64,000 nucleotides of DNA, from assembly GCA_965112735.1 (NCBI GenBank), contig OZ218950.1:5704001-5768000 (forward strand), read 5' to 3'. The notes beneath the pieces were generated by a model. The model did no database searches and was not told the origin of the DNA. It saw only the letters and a program-made list of their open reading frames with translations. Below are positions 32,309-44,856 of the stretch, one piece after another (positions within the stretch are counted from its first letter, which is position 1; every line of letters starts with the position of its first letter). The position numbers were made by a program, and so were the translations under genes. The stretch is from Phaeosaccion multiseriatum. Taxonomy: Eukaryota > Ochrophyta, other classes.

Positions 32309-35300
32309 ATGTCGGACACGACTACAGCGTCAGATGCCGAGGAGGATGTGCTCTGCAAGAGCGACCTCGGCATGCAGTATGAGGATGCCGTGCGGCTGAA
32401 CCCCGAGCTGGATTTTCACTGGGTCATCAACTACGACGAGAACGACGCCCCGAGCGAGCTGGACGCAGCTCTGGTGTTTCGGGGGGATGGTTGGGTGGCG
32501 TGGGCGTTGGCGGCGTCAGACGGTGCAGGGGCCATGGTTGGGGCAGATGCCATCATCGGGGTGCCGGGAGAAGACGTGGCGGCTTACACGCTCCTTGAGC
32601 AGGATGAAAACGTCACTAAAGCCCTCGTGAGGAGAAATAGCGTGGGTGAGGGGTCGCTCACGCGAGGGACGATTGATCAGGTATTGTACAGTAAAGGCAG
32701 CAGGTAGAACGTGTGAAGGAGTCGATACAGACGTTGGCGGGCTACCCTTTCGAGGAAAGAGAAGAGAAGATGGAGGTCCTAAGAGGTCCTCCAATGCCCC
32801 CCCCCCCGGTCCAGCTCGTGCGACTAACTGCAGCTGATTTGCTGCTGCCTCTCTTTGTGTGTTGGCTCTCTCCCCGTGTGCTTGTCTCTCTCCGCGCCCT
32901 CCAGAGGGTAGAAGACGGCGAGACGATCACAATGCTCATGTTCGCGAGGGAGCTCCAGGCGCCGGCGGGCTTTGGCTTGAACATGAGTGTCACCAACGTG
33001 TCGCAGGTGCGTTGGTTTCCATTTTTTATAAGGGGGGGGAGGGTGCTTCTCTTCCAGCACAACACACTTCTCTCTCTCACACACACTACCATGCATACAT
33101 AGCTTACTCGCTTGCTTGCCTCCTCCGGTACCCTTCGCCTTCCGGTACCCCTTCCTCCTTCCACTTGCCTGACTCTGACGAATCCAGCTGATGTTGCACG
33201 CAAGTGGAGGCACCAACCTGAGCTACCACGGCGAGAGCAACAGAGGCGTCTTGAATCTTCCGCTCCTCGATCGCCAGTGCCGCAACGTAACCTCCGGGGG
33301 CCAAGACCCCAACGAGCCCATCAATCCAGAGGTGCGCACGTGTAGGGACGCATGGCGCTGCAGCTCCTCCCACCTCCCTGTCCCCTCCTTGGGACCTTTC
33401 CCCCTTTGCTCTGTCTGTATCGTCCGACTTGCTCACCCCGCTCTGTGTTGGGTACTTTGTCGTCGTCTTCCCCCCCCCGGCCCCCCCCCCCTCTCTCTCA
33501 CTCTATCTCTCCCTCTTTCTCTCCTCTCGCAGCTGCCTCTTCAAAGCCCGGACCCAAACTACGAGTGGACAGTCGGGTAAGAGCTCGTGCTTGCGTGTTT
33601 GTGTGACTGGGAGGAGAGAGAGCTGAAGGAGGGGTGTATGTTTGTTCGGGGGTGCGTGTGATGGAGACCTCCGAGAGTCAACTGTGATGGGAGGATGAAC
33701 GTAATTCGTACTTCTACAACTTTTACTGCACACAGCGACCGACGCGCCCGCCCTGCCTCTATGGCAAGTTGCACTGAGGTGGTTCGTTGCTCTTTACTTG
33801 CCCGTTGCGTGCCCCCCCCTGGTTCCTCCTTTCACCTGTTCCGTTCCAGTGTTGGGCTGCTGGGCCAGTTCATGTGGCGGGTAGATGAGGACACAGGCAC
33901 CTTTTATGGGCGTTTCGAGGGTGAGTGAGTGAGTGACTAAGCCACAAAAGATGTTGTATGGTACCTTAGTTGTCGTGCCTGTGCCCGACGCCCCCCTCCT
34001 CCTTCCACACTCCTCACTCTGGCCCGTTGCCTCATGCTACCCCCCCCTCCCTACCCTGCCCTGCCCTGCCCTACCGCCTGCTGCCTCTTACAGTGTCGGT
34101 GTCACCTGATCCGGGCTGGCTCGGCTTCGGAGTGGCCAGGGCGAATGGCGACAGCTCTTTCAGTGACACAATCATTGGTGTGGCGTCACAGAACTCCATC
34201 CTGAACTACCAACTGTGGTAAGTAGCAATCTCTAACCTGAGACCCCTTGATCCGTGCAGTCCTTCCTCGTTCTGAGTAGATGGACGTCAGCAGCCTGAAT
34301 GTTCTTTGCATCTTTCTCCTTTTCGTACGTAACTGCAACCAGGGGCCTTGACATGGCCCAAGTGTTCCCCTCCCCGACGCAGTGGGTCGGCAACAACAGC
34401 ATTATCGAGGTGAGCAGTCCGGGAGGCGAGTGATGTGGTGGTGTCATGGTGGTACCATGTGGATCCGTACCGTGAACAAGGTGCTTGTAGGTCCATAGGT
34501 CATGGGCTCCCCTCGTGAGCGATGTTCCCTCACTACGGCTCCTTCATTGCCTTACTGCTGCCCCTTCATTGCCTTACTGCTCACGCACTGCAGAGCATCG
34601 GCACCAAGACAAGTATGATCTTCTCGCGGCCGCTGCAGAAGGCAGACGTTGCCAACAGTAGGGATATCGAGGGGGAAACCACCTTCATCTTCTCTGCGGG
34701 GCCAATTGACGAGGTACAGTCCCCGAACGTGCACGGGCACGAAGAGGGATGAATAGAGCGACATGCCCGAAGAGAGATGTATCATGCGATATTCCCTCCA
34801 AGAAGAGACACAGAGTGGATAGGAAAGGAGAGGAAAGAACGTTTATGGTCTTGTTGCGGAGTGCTGATCTAACTGGTAGCCACTGCACGGCCGCACTGCT
34901 CTCGGTCGGTGTCCCTCGTATACGCACAATGCAGGATGGTGCGCTGGAGCCGCATGAGGTTGGAGTGTACCATCAGGTCACGGTGGACGTTAACGGACCA
35001 CCCGTCTTTACTGAGGAGCCCACCACTGAGCCATATGTGCCGCCTACACCTGCTCCAGGTGAGAAGGGAAAGGAGAAGGAAGAGCAAGGAGAGAGGGGTT
35101 GTGTGTGTTGTGTGGTCAGAAGGGCTGTGTAGGTAGGGGGGCCAACGGCAGTGACACTCACTCACTCTCTTGTGTAAAATCAATCGTTCCTATCATTTCT
35201 GCTCCGTCCCTTGACCTTTGTGTGCCTTTGTCTCCTCTCACGCCTTTTTACTCCTTCCTTCCTTGTTTGCCTCCTTCCTTCCTCGCTTATTTCCTTCCTT

Positions 35301-35848
35301 ACGTCCTTCCTACCTTCCTCCCTTCCTCCCTCCCTCCCTCCCTCTCCTTCTCCCCTCTCCGCCCTTCCTTCATTCATTCCGTCCTTCCCTCCTTCCTGCT
35401 CTGTAGTGGACGAGACACAGGTCCTCTCTCAACAGTGCCGTGAGAGCGAGGAGGAGGGCTTTGAATTCTTCGAGCAGCTGGACAGCGATGGCGACGTCTT
35501 CTTCCACTGGACAGCGTATTACAACGAGACCAACTTGCCAAGAGGAGTGGACTATATACACGCTAAGCTGGTGGTGAAGAATGAGGATGGTCTCGGGTGG
35601 ATTGCGTGGGGGGTCAACGACGAGGCGGCCATGATCGGAGGGGATGCCGTAGTGGGATCGCTGGACGACGGTACGTAAGCGAGGATTGTGATTGTGACGC
35701 ACCTCGAGAGTGTGTACATCGATATGATCGATGCTACATGTCGAGATCATGGTCAAACAGACTAGAATGTAAATGCCAAACGCCAAAGGTGTGCAGCGCT
35801 CTTTGCTTTCATCTCTGACCCCGACCCGCTTCGTGTCGTGCTATGTAC

Positions 35849-35906
<58 letters not shown>

Positions 35907-36954
35907 TCAGGGAGGGTCTCTTTCTACAACCTCAACAGCTACACGGTCTTGGGAGGAGGCGTTACCCGGCGCTCCTTCGTGGAGACGGAGTTGCAAGAGC
36001 ATGTGAGTTTTCCTTTCCTTTCCGTCCTCGTCTCGGGGCACTAAGTATGCGAAAGAGGCCTGATTTGCCCAGCGTTTGCCATTACTGATTTGTGTGAATG
36101 CGGTGGGTGAGTTTGATGCAACTTTTCCCCTCAACTCCTTTCTCCTCTCTTTCTTGTGTCTGTTCTTGTCTCACTTGGATGGTTTGAACTTCCACTCACC
36201 ATCCACTGCACGGTCCTTCCCCTCTCTGGTCTGTTGTGGAGCAGCTGTGGTCGACGAGCGTTTCGTCCGGAGAGCGAGAGACCAGCCTGGAGTTTGCAAG
36301 GGAGCTAACAGACTCCACCGGTGAAGGCGTGAACATGCAGAGGGGGGAGAATTTCTTTCTTTGGGCCTACGGCAACGGAGACCTCAGCTACCACGGAAGC
36401 AATCGCAACCTCATTGTGGTTAACTTGCACACGTGCGCGAAGGAGGTGGCGCTGGAGCAGTCCAGCCTGGCCTACTCTCACGGCTGGATCATGGCGGTGA
36501 GTGAAGAACGATGGTCTGAACACCCTCTTTTTCCCTTCCATCTGTATGCACTGACGGAGTTCATCCATCCATCGATCCATCCATCTCTCTCTCTGGACGT
36601 GTTTGCGGCGAGCGAGAGCAAAACTCACATCACACCCTCGCTCTGTCTTTATCCACCCTTTGATCCTGCCATTCATTGACGTGACACATTGCAGGTTGCC
36701 TATGCCATGGTCATGCCTCTGGGGATGATGATGTCTCGTTACGGAAAGGCCCGCAGTAGCTGCTGGCTGGTGGTGCACATCTGTCTACAGGTCCTTGGCG
36801 TGTTGCTGGCCGCAGGGGGGCTGGGTGTGGCGGTTCGGTTCGTGGATGCTGTGCTGGCGGGAAGGCACTTTGACAGCGACCACGGCAGGCAGGGTATCTT
36901 GGTGGTGATTTTGTCTTTCATTCAGGTGAGTGAGATTGAAGCGGAGCGGAGGAC

Positions 36955-37000
<46 letters not shown>

Positions 37001-37734
37001 CGGCGTGTCTCTTGGCTGCGTACCTGAGACACCATTTAGCTCACTGGACACGTAGGGACACCATTTAGCTCACTGTTGAGCGACCCTGCATGGAGACTCT
37101 GTCGTTGCCCCCCCCTCCTCCTTCTTCTACCACCTAAAGAGGGAGGGCATTCCTCTCACTCTCTCTCCCTCCTGCGGCTGTTGTCTACAGTTGTGGTTGG
37201 GCTCCTCCCGGCCGCCTGCCCCGAGTGGGCGATGGGAGAACAAGTCGAAGCGAAGGTGGATCTGGGAGTACTGCCACAAGGCCCTTGCCCTCGTCATCCT
37301 CGTCTTTGGTGTTGTGCAGGTACGTGTGTGTGTGCGTGTGTGTGTGCGTGCGTGCGTGCATTCCCAGTGTGGGGCGAACGGGCACAACAAGGCAGAAGAC
37401 AAGCAAACCTTGAGACATATGCTTACCTCGCAAGGTCTGTTTAAGTGTGTTTTGTGTATTGCGTTTTGTAATCCCCTCCTTTTCCATGTGTACCGCACCT
37501 GCATCCCCGCCCTCCCCTTAGATCTTCAACGGTATCAAGCAGCTCGAGGAGTTCTCGAGCTCTGCCCGGCCGTCCGCCTGGTCTAACGCCTTCCTGGCCT
37601 ACATTCTGGCCTGCTGTGCAGCTGCGCTCATCCTGGAGTGCAACTCTCTGCGCAGAAACGGAGTCAAGCTGCATCGGGAGCCGCGGACGGATGAGCTGTA
37701 CCCGCAAATGTCAGGTGTCCCACAGGGCGGGTAG
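32309..37734 (+). CDS. Triple-DOMON cytochrome b561 membrane protein
   Basis: Predicted transmembrane redox protein. Model: 32309-32680, 32905-33006, 33188-33331, 33533-33576, 33850-33920, 34094-34217, 34343-34409, 34594-34713, 34935-35058, 35407-35670, 35911-36002, 36245-36496, 36695-36925, 37191-37319, 37522-37734; 782 aa, phases closed. DOMON 1 (~30-190) and 3 (~400-575) share FHW..NYxE, WIAWG/WVAWAL, FAREL and LSYHG; DOMON 2 (~215-375) has GWLGFGVA and IGV. The C-terminus has five hydrophobic helices with four His in cytochrome b561 positions (HGWIMA, LVVHICL, DSDHGRQG, EYCHKAL) for two hemes. DOMON domains usually bind heme or sugar outside the cell. No signal peptide is visible before MSDTTTASD, so a 5' exon is probably missing. 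Confidence 0.88.
35848..35906. repeat. (AT)n(GT)n in DOMON-gene intron
   Basis: Compound microsatellite lying immediately upstream of the GATCAG acceptor at 35910. Confidence 0.9.
36958..36995. repeat. (GA)n in DOMON-gene intron
   Basis: Purine dinucleotide run shortly after the 36926 donor. Confidence 0.9.
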
Positions 37735-38640
37735 ATGGCGGGCGAGGCGGCCACGGGACACCATCGCATGCTTGTTTGTGTTTTGTCGCGTCCGCTCTGC
37801 CGGACTAGGTTGGAAGTCTTGGGCTTTTCGGCGCAAGAGGGAGGTGGGAGGGAGGGAGGGAGGAATGTGTATCGAGGAGGAAGAGCCGGAAGCTTGCTTG
37901 AGATAACTGTCTTTTATTAGTGATAGAACAGGTAGATCGGGGCCTTTTTTCGAGCTACCGGGACGTTGTACAAAAAACACAGCACTAATATGTGTATATA
38001 TATATATATACACGAGAGAGTGATATCAACCGCTCCTTTCCTCTCCTCCCGACAAGAGAGCAGCAGGGGGGGGCGTTTAGTTTGGCACTGGAGTCTCCTT
38101 TCAAGCGGTCAGCTTCGCTAGTTGGTACTCGTACCTGCCCGCCAGCATGGTAGCATGGTCGAGGAGGACGGAGCTGTTTGCGGATGGCAACCGCTGGCAT
38201 TCACCTCCGCCCCAGAGCTTAGAAGAAGGAAAAGAAGAGCTTCACGTGCACCCCCCTCCTCCCCCCCCCCCTCTGTTGGACAAATGGCAGAGTGCCATAG
38301 CATAAGTGGAGGAGTGTGCTGTCCCTTTTCACCACTACCCCAAGTAGATGAGTATGGTGTCCCGTCGTCCACACAAGAGCACTTCCATTTCCTCTGGTGA
38401 TTCCACGACCGGCCCTTGGCATCGGCAGCATTTCAGTGCGATAAGGGAGCACGCTTTCTCTCGAGAGTAAGGGAAGCTCCGGTAAATCAGCCCAGCAAGG
38501 TCTCTTCACGCCCAGTGTCGCCATCTGAAGAGGGTCGCAGATACACTTGGGTCTCCCTATCCGATCTCGCCAAGAGGTGGAAGCAGCAGCAGCTTCAATC
38601 GCAGCGACGTGACTGGGGACCTGGCGAGAAGCCCAGTCGC
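37735..38640. other. Convergent intergenic region
   Basis: Between the DOMON-b561 stop and the DUF1294 stop. Contains (TA)n at 37990-38010 and scattered open frames without recognisable motifs. A donor-like AGGTGAGC overlaps the DUF1294 stop, so a further 3' exon here is conceivable. Confidence 0.45.
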
Positions 38641-39212
38641 TCACCTGGCCGCATAGCGGTCCCGAATTTCCTGTCGCCGTCTCGCGGTGAGCACCTGAAC
38701 GCCCGTGGCTACTGTCATGAGGAGGCAGCCAGCCAAGATCACGCCCACATGCAGCCCCAAGCCGGAAAAGAAGAAGGCCCACGCCGCGGCAAAGGCCGAT
38801 TGACAGACGAGAATAGTAAAGCATGTCGCCTGGGGAAGAGGAGAGGAGAGATTGGCGATGCTAAGAGAGGGCGTCGCAGATCGACTTGATTCGTGGCTGC
38901 TTCTCTCACCTGGAAGCCCACTTTACTGGTCTTGTGATTGAAGATGCGTTGCCCTGTGAACGCCCCCATGCTCCCTCCGAAAAAAGCCATGTGATGGAGA
39001 GCAAGCTCTGCACGGGCGAGCACGATTCAATGTTTCCGTCATCAAAACGAAGGCAAAGGCGGGCACGAGAGAGAGAGAGATAGAGAGGACACACCTGATA
39101 TTCTCATCGTGCCGCGTAGGCAAAACCCCCTTGACACGAGCTTGTCATAGCCGTACACGGCAAACACCACTCCATTCCAGATAAGCAGGTGCGCAAAGGT
39201 CAAGAAGACCAT
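38641..39212 (-). CDS. DUF1294-family small membrane protein
   Basis: Model: 39212-39095, 39007-38910, 38829-38641; 134 aa. Seen: hydrophobic helix FLTFAHLLIWNGVVFAVYGYDK, then RISELALHHMAFFGGSMGAFTGQRIFNHKTSKVGFQ. This reproduces the DUF1294 core (family form: GYDK...LL..GG..GA..GQ..F.HKT.K..F), followed by one or two more TM helices. Biochemical role unknown. ATG 39212 is the first internal Met; the open frame continues upstream to a GTG at 39293, so an N-terminal exon may be missing. The stop overlaps a consensus donor (CCAG|GTGAGC), so the 3' end could extend by splicing. Confidence 0.72.
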
Positions 39213-39664
39213 ACAGCCCGCCGAACAAGAGAAAGCAGACTCCTGTTCGTTAGCAACGAGTCGTCCTCCCCACAAAGCCAGGCAGTTGCACACGGGACGT
39301 GATAGTTTGTGATGATCACCAAAGGGCTAGGATGTGACTTTGGAGGGTGGAGAAGTGGGAGGGGGGACGAGGGGGGGGAAGGGTTTGCCGCCGTCGGAGA
39401 GCCCGTTATCCGCTTCTTAGCTCTCTTACTCTCCTTCTCTCCCGCCCTCTCTCTCCCCTCGACTTAGGGTATGGGAGCGTTCCGGCCCTAAAGCAGTCAC
39501 AAATCACTCTTGCGAGCCGAAACCTGTGCTAGGGGCTGCTGATTCCTTTTGTCTACCCACCCAACCCCTTTCATTAGCTGTGCCTGCCTTTCTCCCTCGC
39601 TCGCTTCTCGTGGCCCAGGGAACATCATTTCTCATGAAGATCCTGAGTGGATGGTAGAGGCGGC
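39213..39664. promoter_or_regulatory. Divergent promoter region
   Basis: Between the DUF1294 protein (minus) and the tyrosinase-like protein (plus). Pyrimidine- and G-rich; no defined element. Confidence 0.4.
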
Positions 39665-42173
39665 ATGGTGGAGGGCATGGAGGACTTCTCAGAGCTTCGT
39701 GAGGCGGTGTATGGGGCGGTGTGCACGTGTGGGGGGGCGAAACATGGAGGCTTGTTGTCGCAGGGCTCGTGTCCGGGTTGCGCTCGGCAGCAGCAGCAAC
39801 AAAGGGCAGTAGATCCACGGGGAAGGCATCGAGGTGAACAGAAAAGACGGAAAGGGAGGCGCTGGTCGTTGCGTAGAGCGTGGAGATTGGGTGCAGCCAC
39901 TGTTGGTATTGTTGGACTCGTGTTCGCGGTAACGACTTTTGAGGGCTCAGAGCAGCAGCAGCAGCAGCGGGTGCGGGAGCAAGACACCAAGCAAGGACTC
40001 GCAGGAGCACCAGTAACAGAGTCGACGACCATCTTCGAGAGCAATGAGCAGAAGGCGTCCCGAGATGGTTCTCAATTTCTAGATTCATCCTCCTCCTCCA
40101 ACAACAACAACAAGAACAATCTGCACGTGAGCCTCTCCAACAAGGACTACGGGGAGTTCAGCGCAGCAGACAGGGCCATGTATGGATTTTCCATGCTTGC
40201 GGAGCCCTTCCGCGAGACCACGCTTACTGTAACCACCAGCGAAGCGGGGAGTAGTGGCAGCGGGATATTTGAGTGGGTAGTGGTCGGCCTCGACGCGGAC
40301 GGACTTTTAGTGGGCCCGACCATGGTAGATGGCGAGCAAGGATACACTGTGAAGACGACTTTCACCAAAGCAGGCCAGGAATACCTTGTTACCGTCGTGG
40401 AGAAGAGCCGGCTCGACGGAAGCATCGTCAACACCTTCACTGACAAGATTGTGTGCAAGTACGTCCGGAGAGAGCTGCGCGAGCTGACTGCGCCAGACAG
40501 AGAAAAGTTCCTCAACGCTCTGGCGACCTTTTACCGCACTTCGCTGGAGGTGGGGCGGGCCAAGTATGGCGAGCACTTTGTCAACGGCGCCGCGGTGACT
40601 GCCATGCACAACGCCGAGGCCTATTGCTACCACGACGGCCTCCAGTTCATTACGTCGCACTGGGCCTTCAACCTCCTGGTGGAGCGGTCTCTGCAGATGA
40701 TTGAGCCGTCCACCTCTCTGGCCTACTGGGACTTTATGGTTGAGGCGGGCACGCTGGGCACGGAATGGCCCGACTCGAAAATCTTTGGGGATGGCATGTT
40801 CGGATCCGCCATTCCGAACCGGGGGGTCAAGACGCAGGCACAGACGAACCTGTCTGCCTCGGCAGAGATGCAGCTTCATGTGCTGCAAGATGGCAAGTTT
40901 GCCTTTACGAGGACGGTGTTTGATCCGCACGATGAACTTGCGGGGCCGGACTTTGAGACCGAGCACAACGGTCTGGGCTTTGTCAATGCGTCTCCCAACA
41001 ACGTCAACTCGTACTTCCTCCTTCGAACGCACAGCTACTGCGGCATGGAGGGCAAGGTACGCAGGTGTTGTCAAGAAGGCCGGGCGGGGGGGCGGGGCGT
41101 GGGGCGTTACCCCTTGCCTTCTGTTTTCCATGACTTCACGTCTCATGACAGTACCCTGGAGAGCGAGTGCACTAATGATGCTTCTCGTCCCTTCCCTTCC
41201 CTTCCCTTCCCTTCCCCCTCCTCTTCAGGTGAGCTTTGCAACTTGCGAGAAGTTCATCTCCTGCTTCGAGGACAGCGCCTCCCTCTGGGACTGGGAGGTG
41301 TGCATGGAGCGAGGTGTGCACGCTAATATGCACGGGTGGATGGGCGGCGCCTGGAGCTGCGGAGGGCTCGACCTCGAAGAGTACCGGCAGAGCAACCCCC
41401 ACCTCACGCAGGAGCTGCTCACCTTCGTCGCGGAGTATGTCACGGCCAACCGCTGGCCGCAGGTGAAACCCTATCTAGAGGAGTACACTACATGCCCGGA
41501 GGAGGACACGTGCCTACCCCCCACCACCACTACCTCTGCCAAGGACGAGGAGACGACAGTCTACGATCAGTTCAACCCGGACAACATGGCCGGGTGCACC
41601 TGTTCCTGCTCTCTGAACGTGGCCGAGCTCCCTCTGGAGGAGGTGCTGTTGCTGTCAAACGAGCTCCTCGCGACCATGAGTAAGGCGTACGATGGGTCCA
41701 CTTTTGTCAAGCAGGACCCGACGAGCAGGGAGTATCGCTTCGTTTCGGGGGGGGAGGTGCTGACACGCGCAGAGATGGTTTCTGTCCTCCGCATGGTGCT
41801 GCACCTTATCTGTAACACGGGGAATGTGGGGCACATGAGCACTGGAGCTTCCCCGAACGACCCCATCTTCTGGGCGCTCCACCCCATCTATGAGAAGGCG
41901 TGGCATGTGCTGCTCTTCTCTTCCGAGTACACAGATACCTACGACATGAAGTGGGTGGACGGCAAGTGTAACGGCTCGAGGCTCGACGACGAGCAGCCCT
42001 TCACGCCGTGGATGCTGCAGCTCCCGGGAGAGCACGGCTCGGTGGAGAGCCACAAGAAGATGACCAACAGGGAACTGCTGCTCGTCTCTGACCCGCGGAA
42101 CGTCAACGTACCCTACCTCTATACAGGATTTGACAAGTGGGGCACGTGCGATTGGGACGGCACGAGGGTCTGA
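39665..42173 (+). CDS. Type II membrane tyrosinase/hemocyanin-like copper protein
   Basis: Binuclear copper protein; family members oxidise phenols. Model: 39665-41056 and 41229-42173, phase 0, 778 aa. ATG 39665 is the first Met after an in-frame stop. Seen: a Cys/Gln-rich basic cytosolic N-terminus, TM at ~75-92 (LGAATVGIVGLVFAVTTF) with positive residues before it (type II), a beta-rich domain, then KYVRRELRELTAPDREKFL and the CuA region (HNAEAYCYHDGLQF..SHWAFNLLVERSLQ..AYWDF). The CuB region has VHANMHGWMGG and NDPIFWALHPIYEKAWHVL. The CuA block carries a Cys next to a His (CYH), as in proteins with a Cys-His thioether. A Cys-rich insert (CTCSCSLN) separates the two CuB His clusters. Confidence 0.85.
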
Positions 42174-43536
42174 AGCAAGTCCAGCACCAACGTTTGAGGA
42201 CTCGAGGGAGGCCCGGTCTACTAGCTTGCTACGGCCAGAAACAGCAAGAAAGGCAGAGAGAATAGCAGGGACCCCCTGGCGACTACAGGCAGGGGGGGGG
42301 GGAGGCCTGCGGGAACGACCAGAGGGGAAGGGGCCCCGTAAGGCCCATCTTGGTCCTATCTCTGATTCATCACACTGATATCTCACACTGGCAGCGTCGG
42401 GTTAAGGGGGGGAAGTAGCACAACTGGGAACACATCGTACGTCAATGGCCCAGGCGTAGGCAATTCCCAAAGAGAGGGAGGCTAGCTAAACCTGCCAGGC
42501 TTGTCATTGTAATAGAGCAGTTTGGATTTGAGTTTCATTGTTTTCCCCAATCGTTCTTTTTTCTTCTCTCTCTCCCTCTTCCTCCTCCTTGTCTCTGTCC
42601 ACCCTAGCTAGTCTCCAGACCTGCCGTCTCCCTCAGGGGGGCGTGCTTGGACACAAGGTTCATAAGACTTTAACAAATCCCGATCCCTCGATGAAAAATA
42701 TTGATCCGCAATATCGACTCGAAAACCTGTGTCCACTCATCCCCCCCCCCCCCCCCTTCAAATTATACAGGCCATTATTCCTAAAAAAATACATGTACTA
42801 CTACGAAGTACGAAGTAAAAATAATAAATCAAACAAAAGTCAAAAATACAAAAATACCCCATGAAGAAGTAGCTACGATAAGGTAGCTTTTGTGCTCCAT
42901 GGATGCCCATGGATGGCTGGTGCCCAGCCAACAACCGGAGCTGAGGGCTGTGCCGCTGCGAGGCTGTGCTGGAAGCGGCGAGGCTTGAATTGACTTGAAG
43001 TCCTGTGGGTGAGCCAGATAGGCGGGTTGGTTGTACGACGCTTTTGTGCACCTCTTTCGTCTTGGCGAGACGATAATTACTCTGAGGCAATGCACGGCAC
43101 GCCTTGCTACCGACACACTCTGGGAACCTGCGGGGAGAGGGAGAGCTTACCTGCGGGGAGAGGAAGTGCTCGACGGAGCTGTGGCTGGGCCCACAGCTTC
43201 CAGCTGCGGTACCTAGGCCTACGAAAGCCGACCTCGATTTGTGGGAAAGTTGATCTCGACATGATCGAATCGACATCACCTCATGATCCCTCACTTTCCC
43301 TGTTTCTCCCGGCGCAGCTGTTTCCTGTTCCCGGCGGCCTGTTCTGCCGATGTACGAAAGTCGACCTCGACAGACGAAAATCGACCTCGATACCTGGTCG
43401 AAGTCTAGGAAACACGTCAGGGGTCTACACCTTCAGCCTCCAGCAAGTTGTCTCCAGCCAGCAAAAGAGAGGACGAGCGGGGAGAGAAAGTGCTGGACGG
43501 AGTAGTGGGCAGAGGAGCTGCTGGGCCTGTTCTGAG
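42174..43536. other. Convergent intergenic region
   Basis: AT-richer 42640-42860 with a 17-C run, then a segment (43226-43410) with degenerate direct repeats of cgaaagtcgacctcgac type. No convincing gene; open frames on both strands lack conserved motifs. Confidence 0.5.
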
Positions 43537-44841
43537 CTACAGATCAGTTTGGGTGAACACTCCGACGACGGCTGGGTCTGGGAGAGGCTCGGGCGCGGCC
43601 GCGAATGAGCTTTCCCAAGCCCCTTCCATCATGGCTTTCAATACCTTGGATGAAAGCCCCTCTTTTTTCTCTGTATCATCCTCACCCAGCCACAGGCCCT
43701 CACCAAGCCACAGGCCCTCCGGTATTTCCCCCCGGGGGGAAGCCACCGCAGCTGAGGAGGGAATGGTGCTGTGCTGCGGCTGCGGATGTGCTGGCCCGCC
43801 AAGTTCAAGGTCAGACATCAAGAGGGGATCATCATCACCAAGCCACAGGCCCTCAGCAAGCCACAGGGGCCACTGGCCCTTTGGTATTTCCCTCCCGGGG
43901 AAAGAAGTACTTCCTGCCGCAGCTGAGGAGGGAATGGTGTTGTGTTGCGGCTGCGGCAGCGGAGGTGTTGGCCCGTGTTGGCTTTGAGGACGAGGGTGGG
44001 CAGGAGATGGAGCAAACAAGGAGCTCGACTCCTCCTGCGGCAAAGAACCCTCGACAAGTACTACTGGTGGAGCACTTTCTACAACACTACAGAGCATGGA
44101 GACAAGAGGACTGCTGCTCTCGTCTACACCAACGACACCCCCTTCGAGCGATTCGCTCTCGCCTACACCAATGATACCCCCCTTCTCTTCGACTTCGTTC
44201 CTAAGACAACTCACAGGGTTGGAGGTGAAGGAAGCAATTGCGTCCGCAGCGCTCACGCCATAAAGAGGATGTGAGCGCAGGTTCATTTCCTTTCCGGATT
44301 TGTCCGCGCTGGCTAGACAAGGCAAATGCGTGTCCAGCAGCCAACGTGCGGCCTTGTCCCTCCTCTCTCCCACCGTGTACGCCTCACACAACCAGCTTTC
44401 CACAGTCGTATTGAGAGCTGATCGAGTCTTGGCGAACTCGCTGGCGAGCTGGGGTTTAGGTTCAGTCCTCCTTCTCTTCCTTTCTGGCAATTCTTCTTCC
44501 TCCTCTTGCTGCTCGGGTTGTGTCCTTGAGTTGGGGCCAACCTTTTTGGCAAAAAAACCATTCAGATACGCCTTAATGTCCTCCAAGGTCCAGAGGTCGA
44601 GGCATCGGTTGTGAGGGACGGGCCTGCACGTGTCTTGTAGTGTTAGGGGAAACAAGCCTTTCCCCTTTTCGCCATCGTTCCTCCCGAGCCGATCAATCGC
44701 CTTGAAATGCTTGGCCCATGCTTTTGCCAAGCTCGTCTTGTGACCACGGCCGTGTACCCGACCGGCTACCCACACCCGCTGCTTTTCCACTGCGTCCTCG
44801 CCGTACTCGTTGATCAGAGCGTCGGCCTCACAAGGCTTCAT
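43537..44841 (-). CDS. Unknown protein with basic linker and C-terminal repeats
   Basis: 434-codon frame from ATG 44841. N-terminal ~150 residues look globular and charged (MKPCEADALINEYGEDAVEKQ, SLAKAWAKHFKAIDRLGRND, LDLWTLEDIKAYLNGFFAKK), followed by an acidic Glu run and KRRR (nuclear-signal-like), a helical segment (AKTRSALNTTVESWLCEAYTV) and a Pro/Gln/His-rich half with two diverged copies of a block containing HPQPQHSTIPSSAA and GLWLGEGLWLG. No known family recognised. The ordered N-terminal half argues for a real gene; whether it comes from a mobile element is open. Confidence 0.5.
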   Translation of the reverse strand: MKPCEADALINEYGEDAVEKQRVWVAGRVHGRGHKTSLAKAWAKHFKAIDRLGRNDGEKGKGLFPLTLQDTCRPVPHNRCLDLWTLEDIKAYLNGFFAKKVGPNSRTQPEQQEEEEELPERKRRRTEPKPQLASEFAKTRSALNTTVESWLCEAYTVGERRDKAARWLLDTHLPCLASADKSGKEMNLRSHPLYGVSAADAIASFTSNPVSCLRNEVEEKGGIIGVGESESLEGGVVGVDESSSPLVSMLCSVVESAPPVVLVEGSLPQEESSSLFAPSPAHPRPQSQHGPTPPLPQPQHNTIPSSAAAGSTSFPGREIPKGQWPLWLAEGLWLGDDDPLLMSDLELGGPAHPQPQHSTIPSSAAVASPRGEIPEGLWLGEGLWLGEDDTEKKEGLSSKVLKAMMEGAWESSFAAAPEPLPDPAVVGVFTQTDL

Positions 44842-44856
44842 AGATACTGCCAGCAC

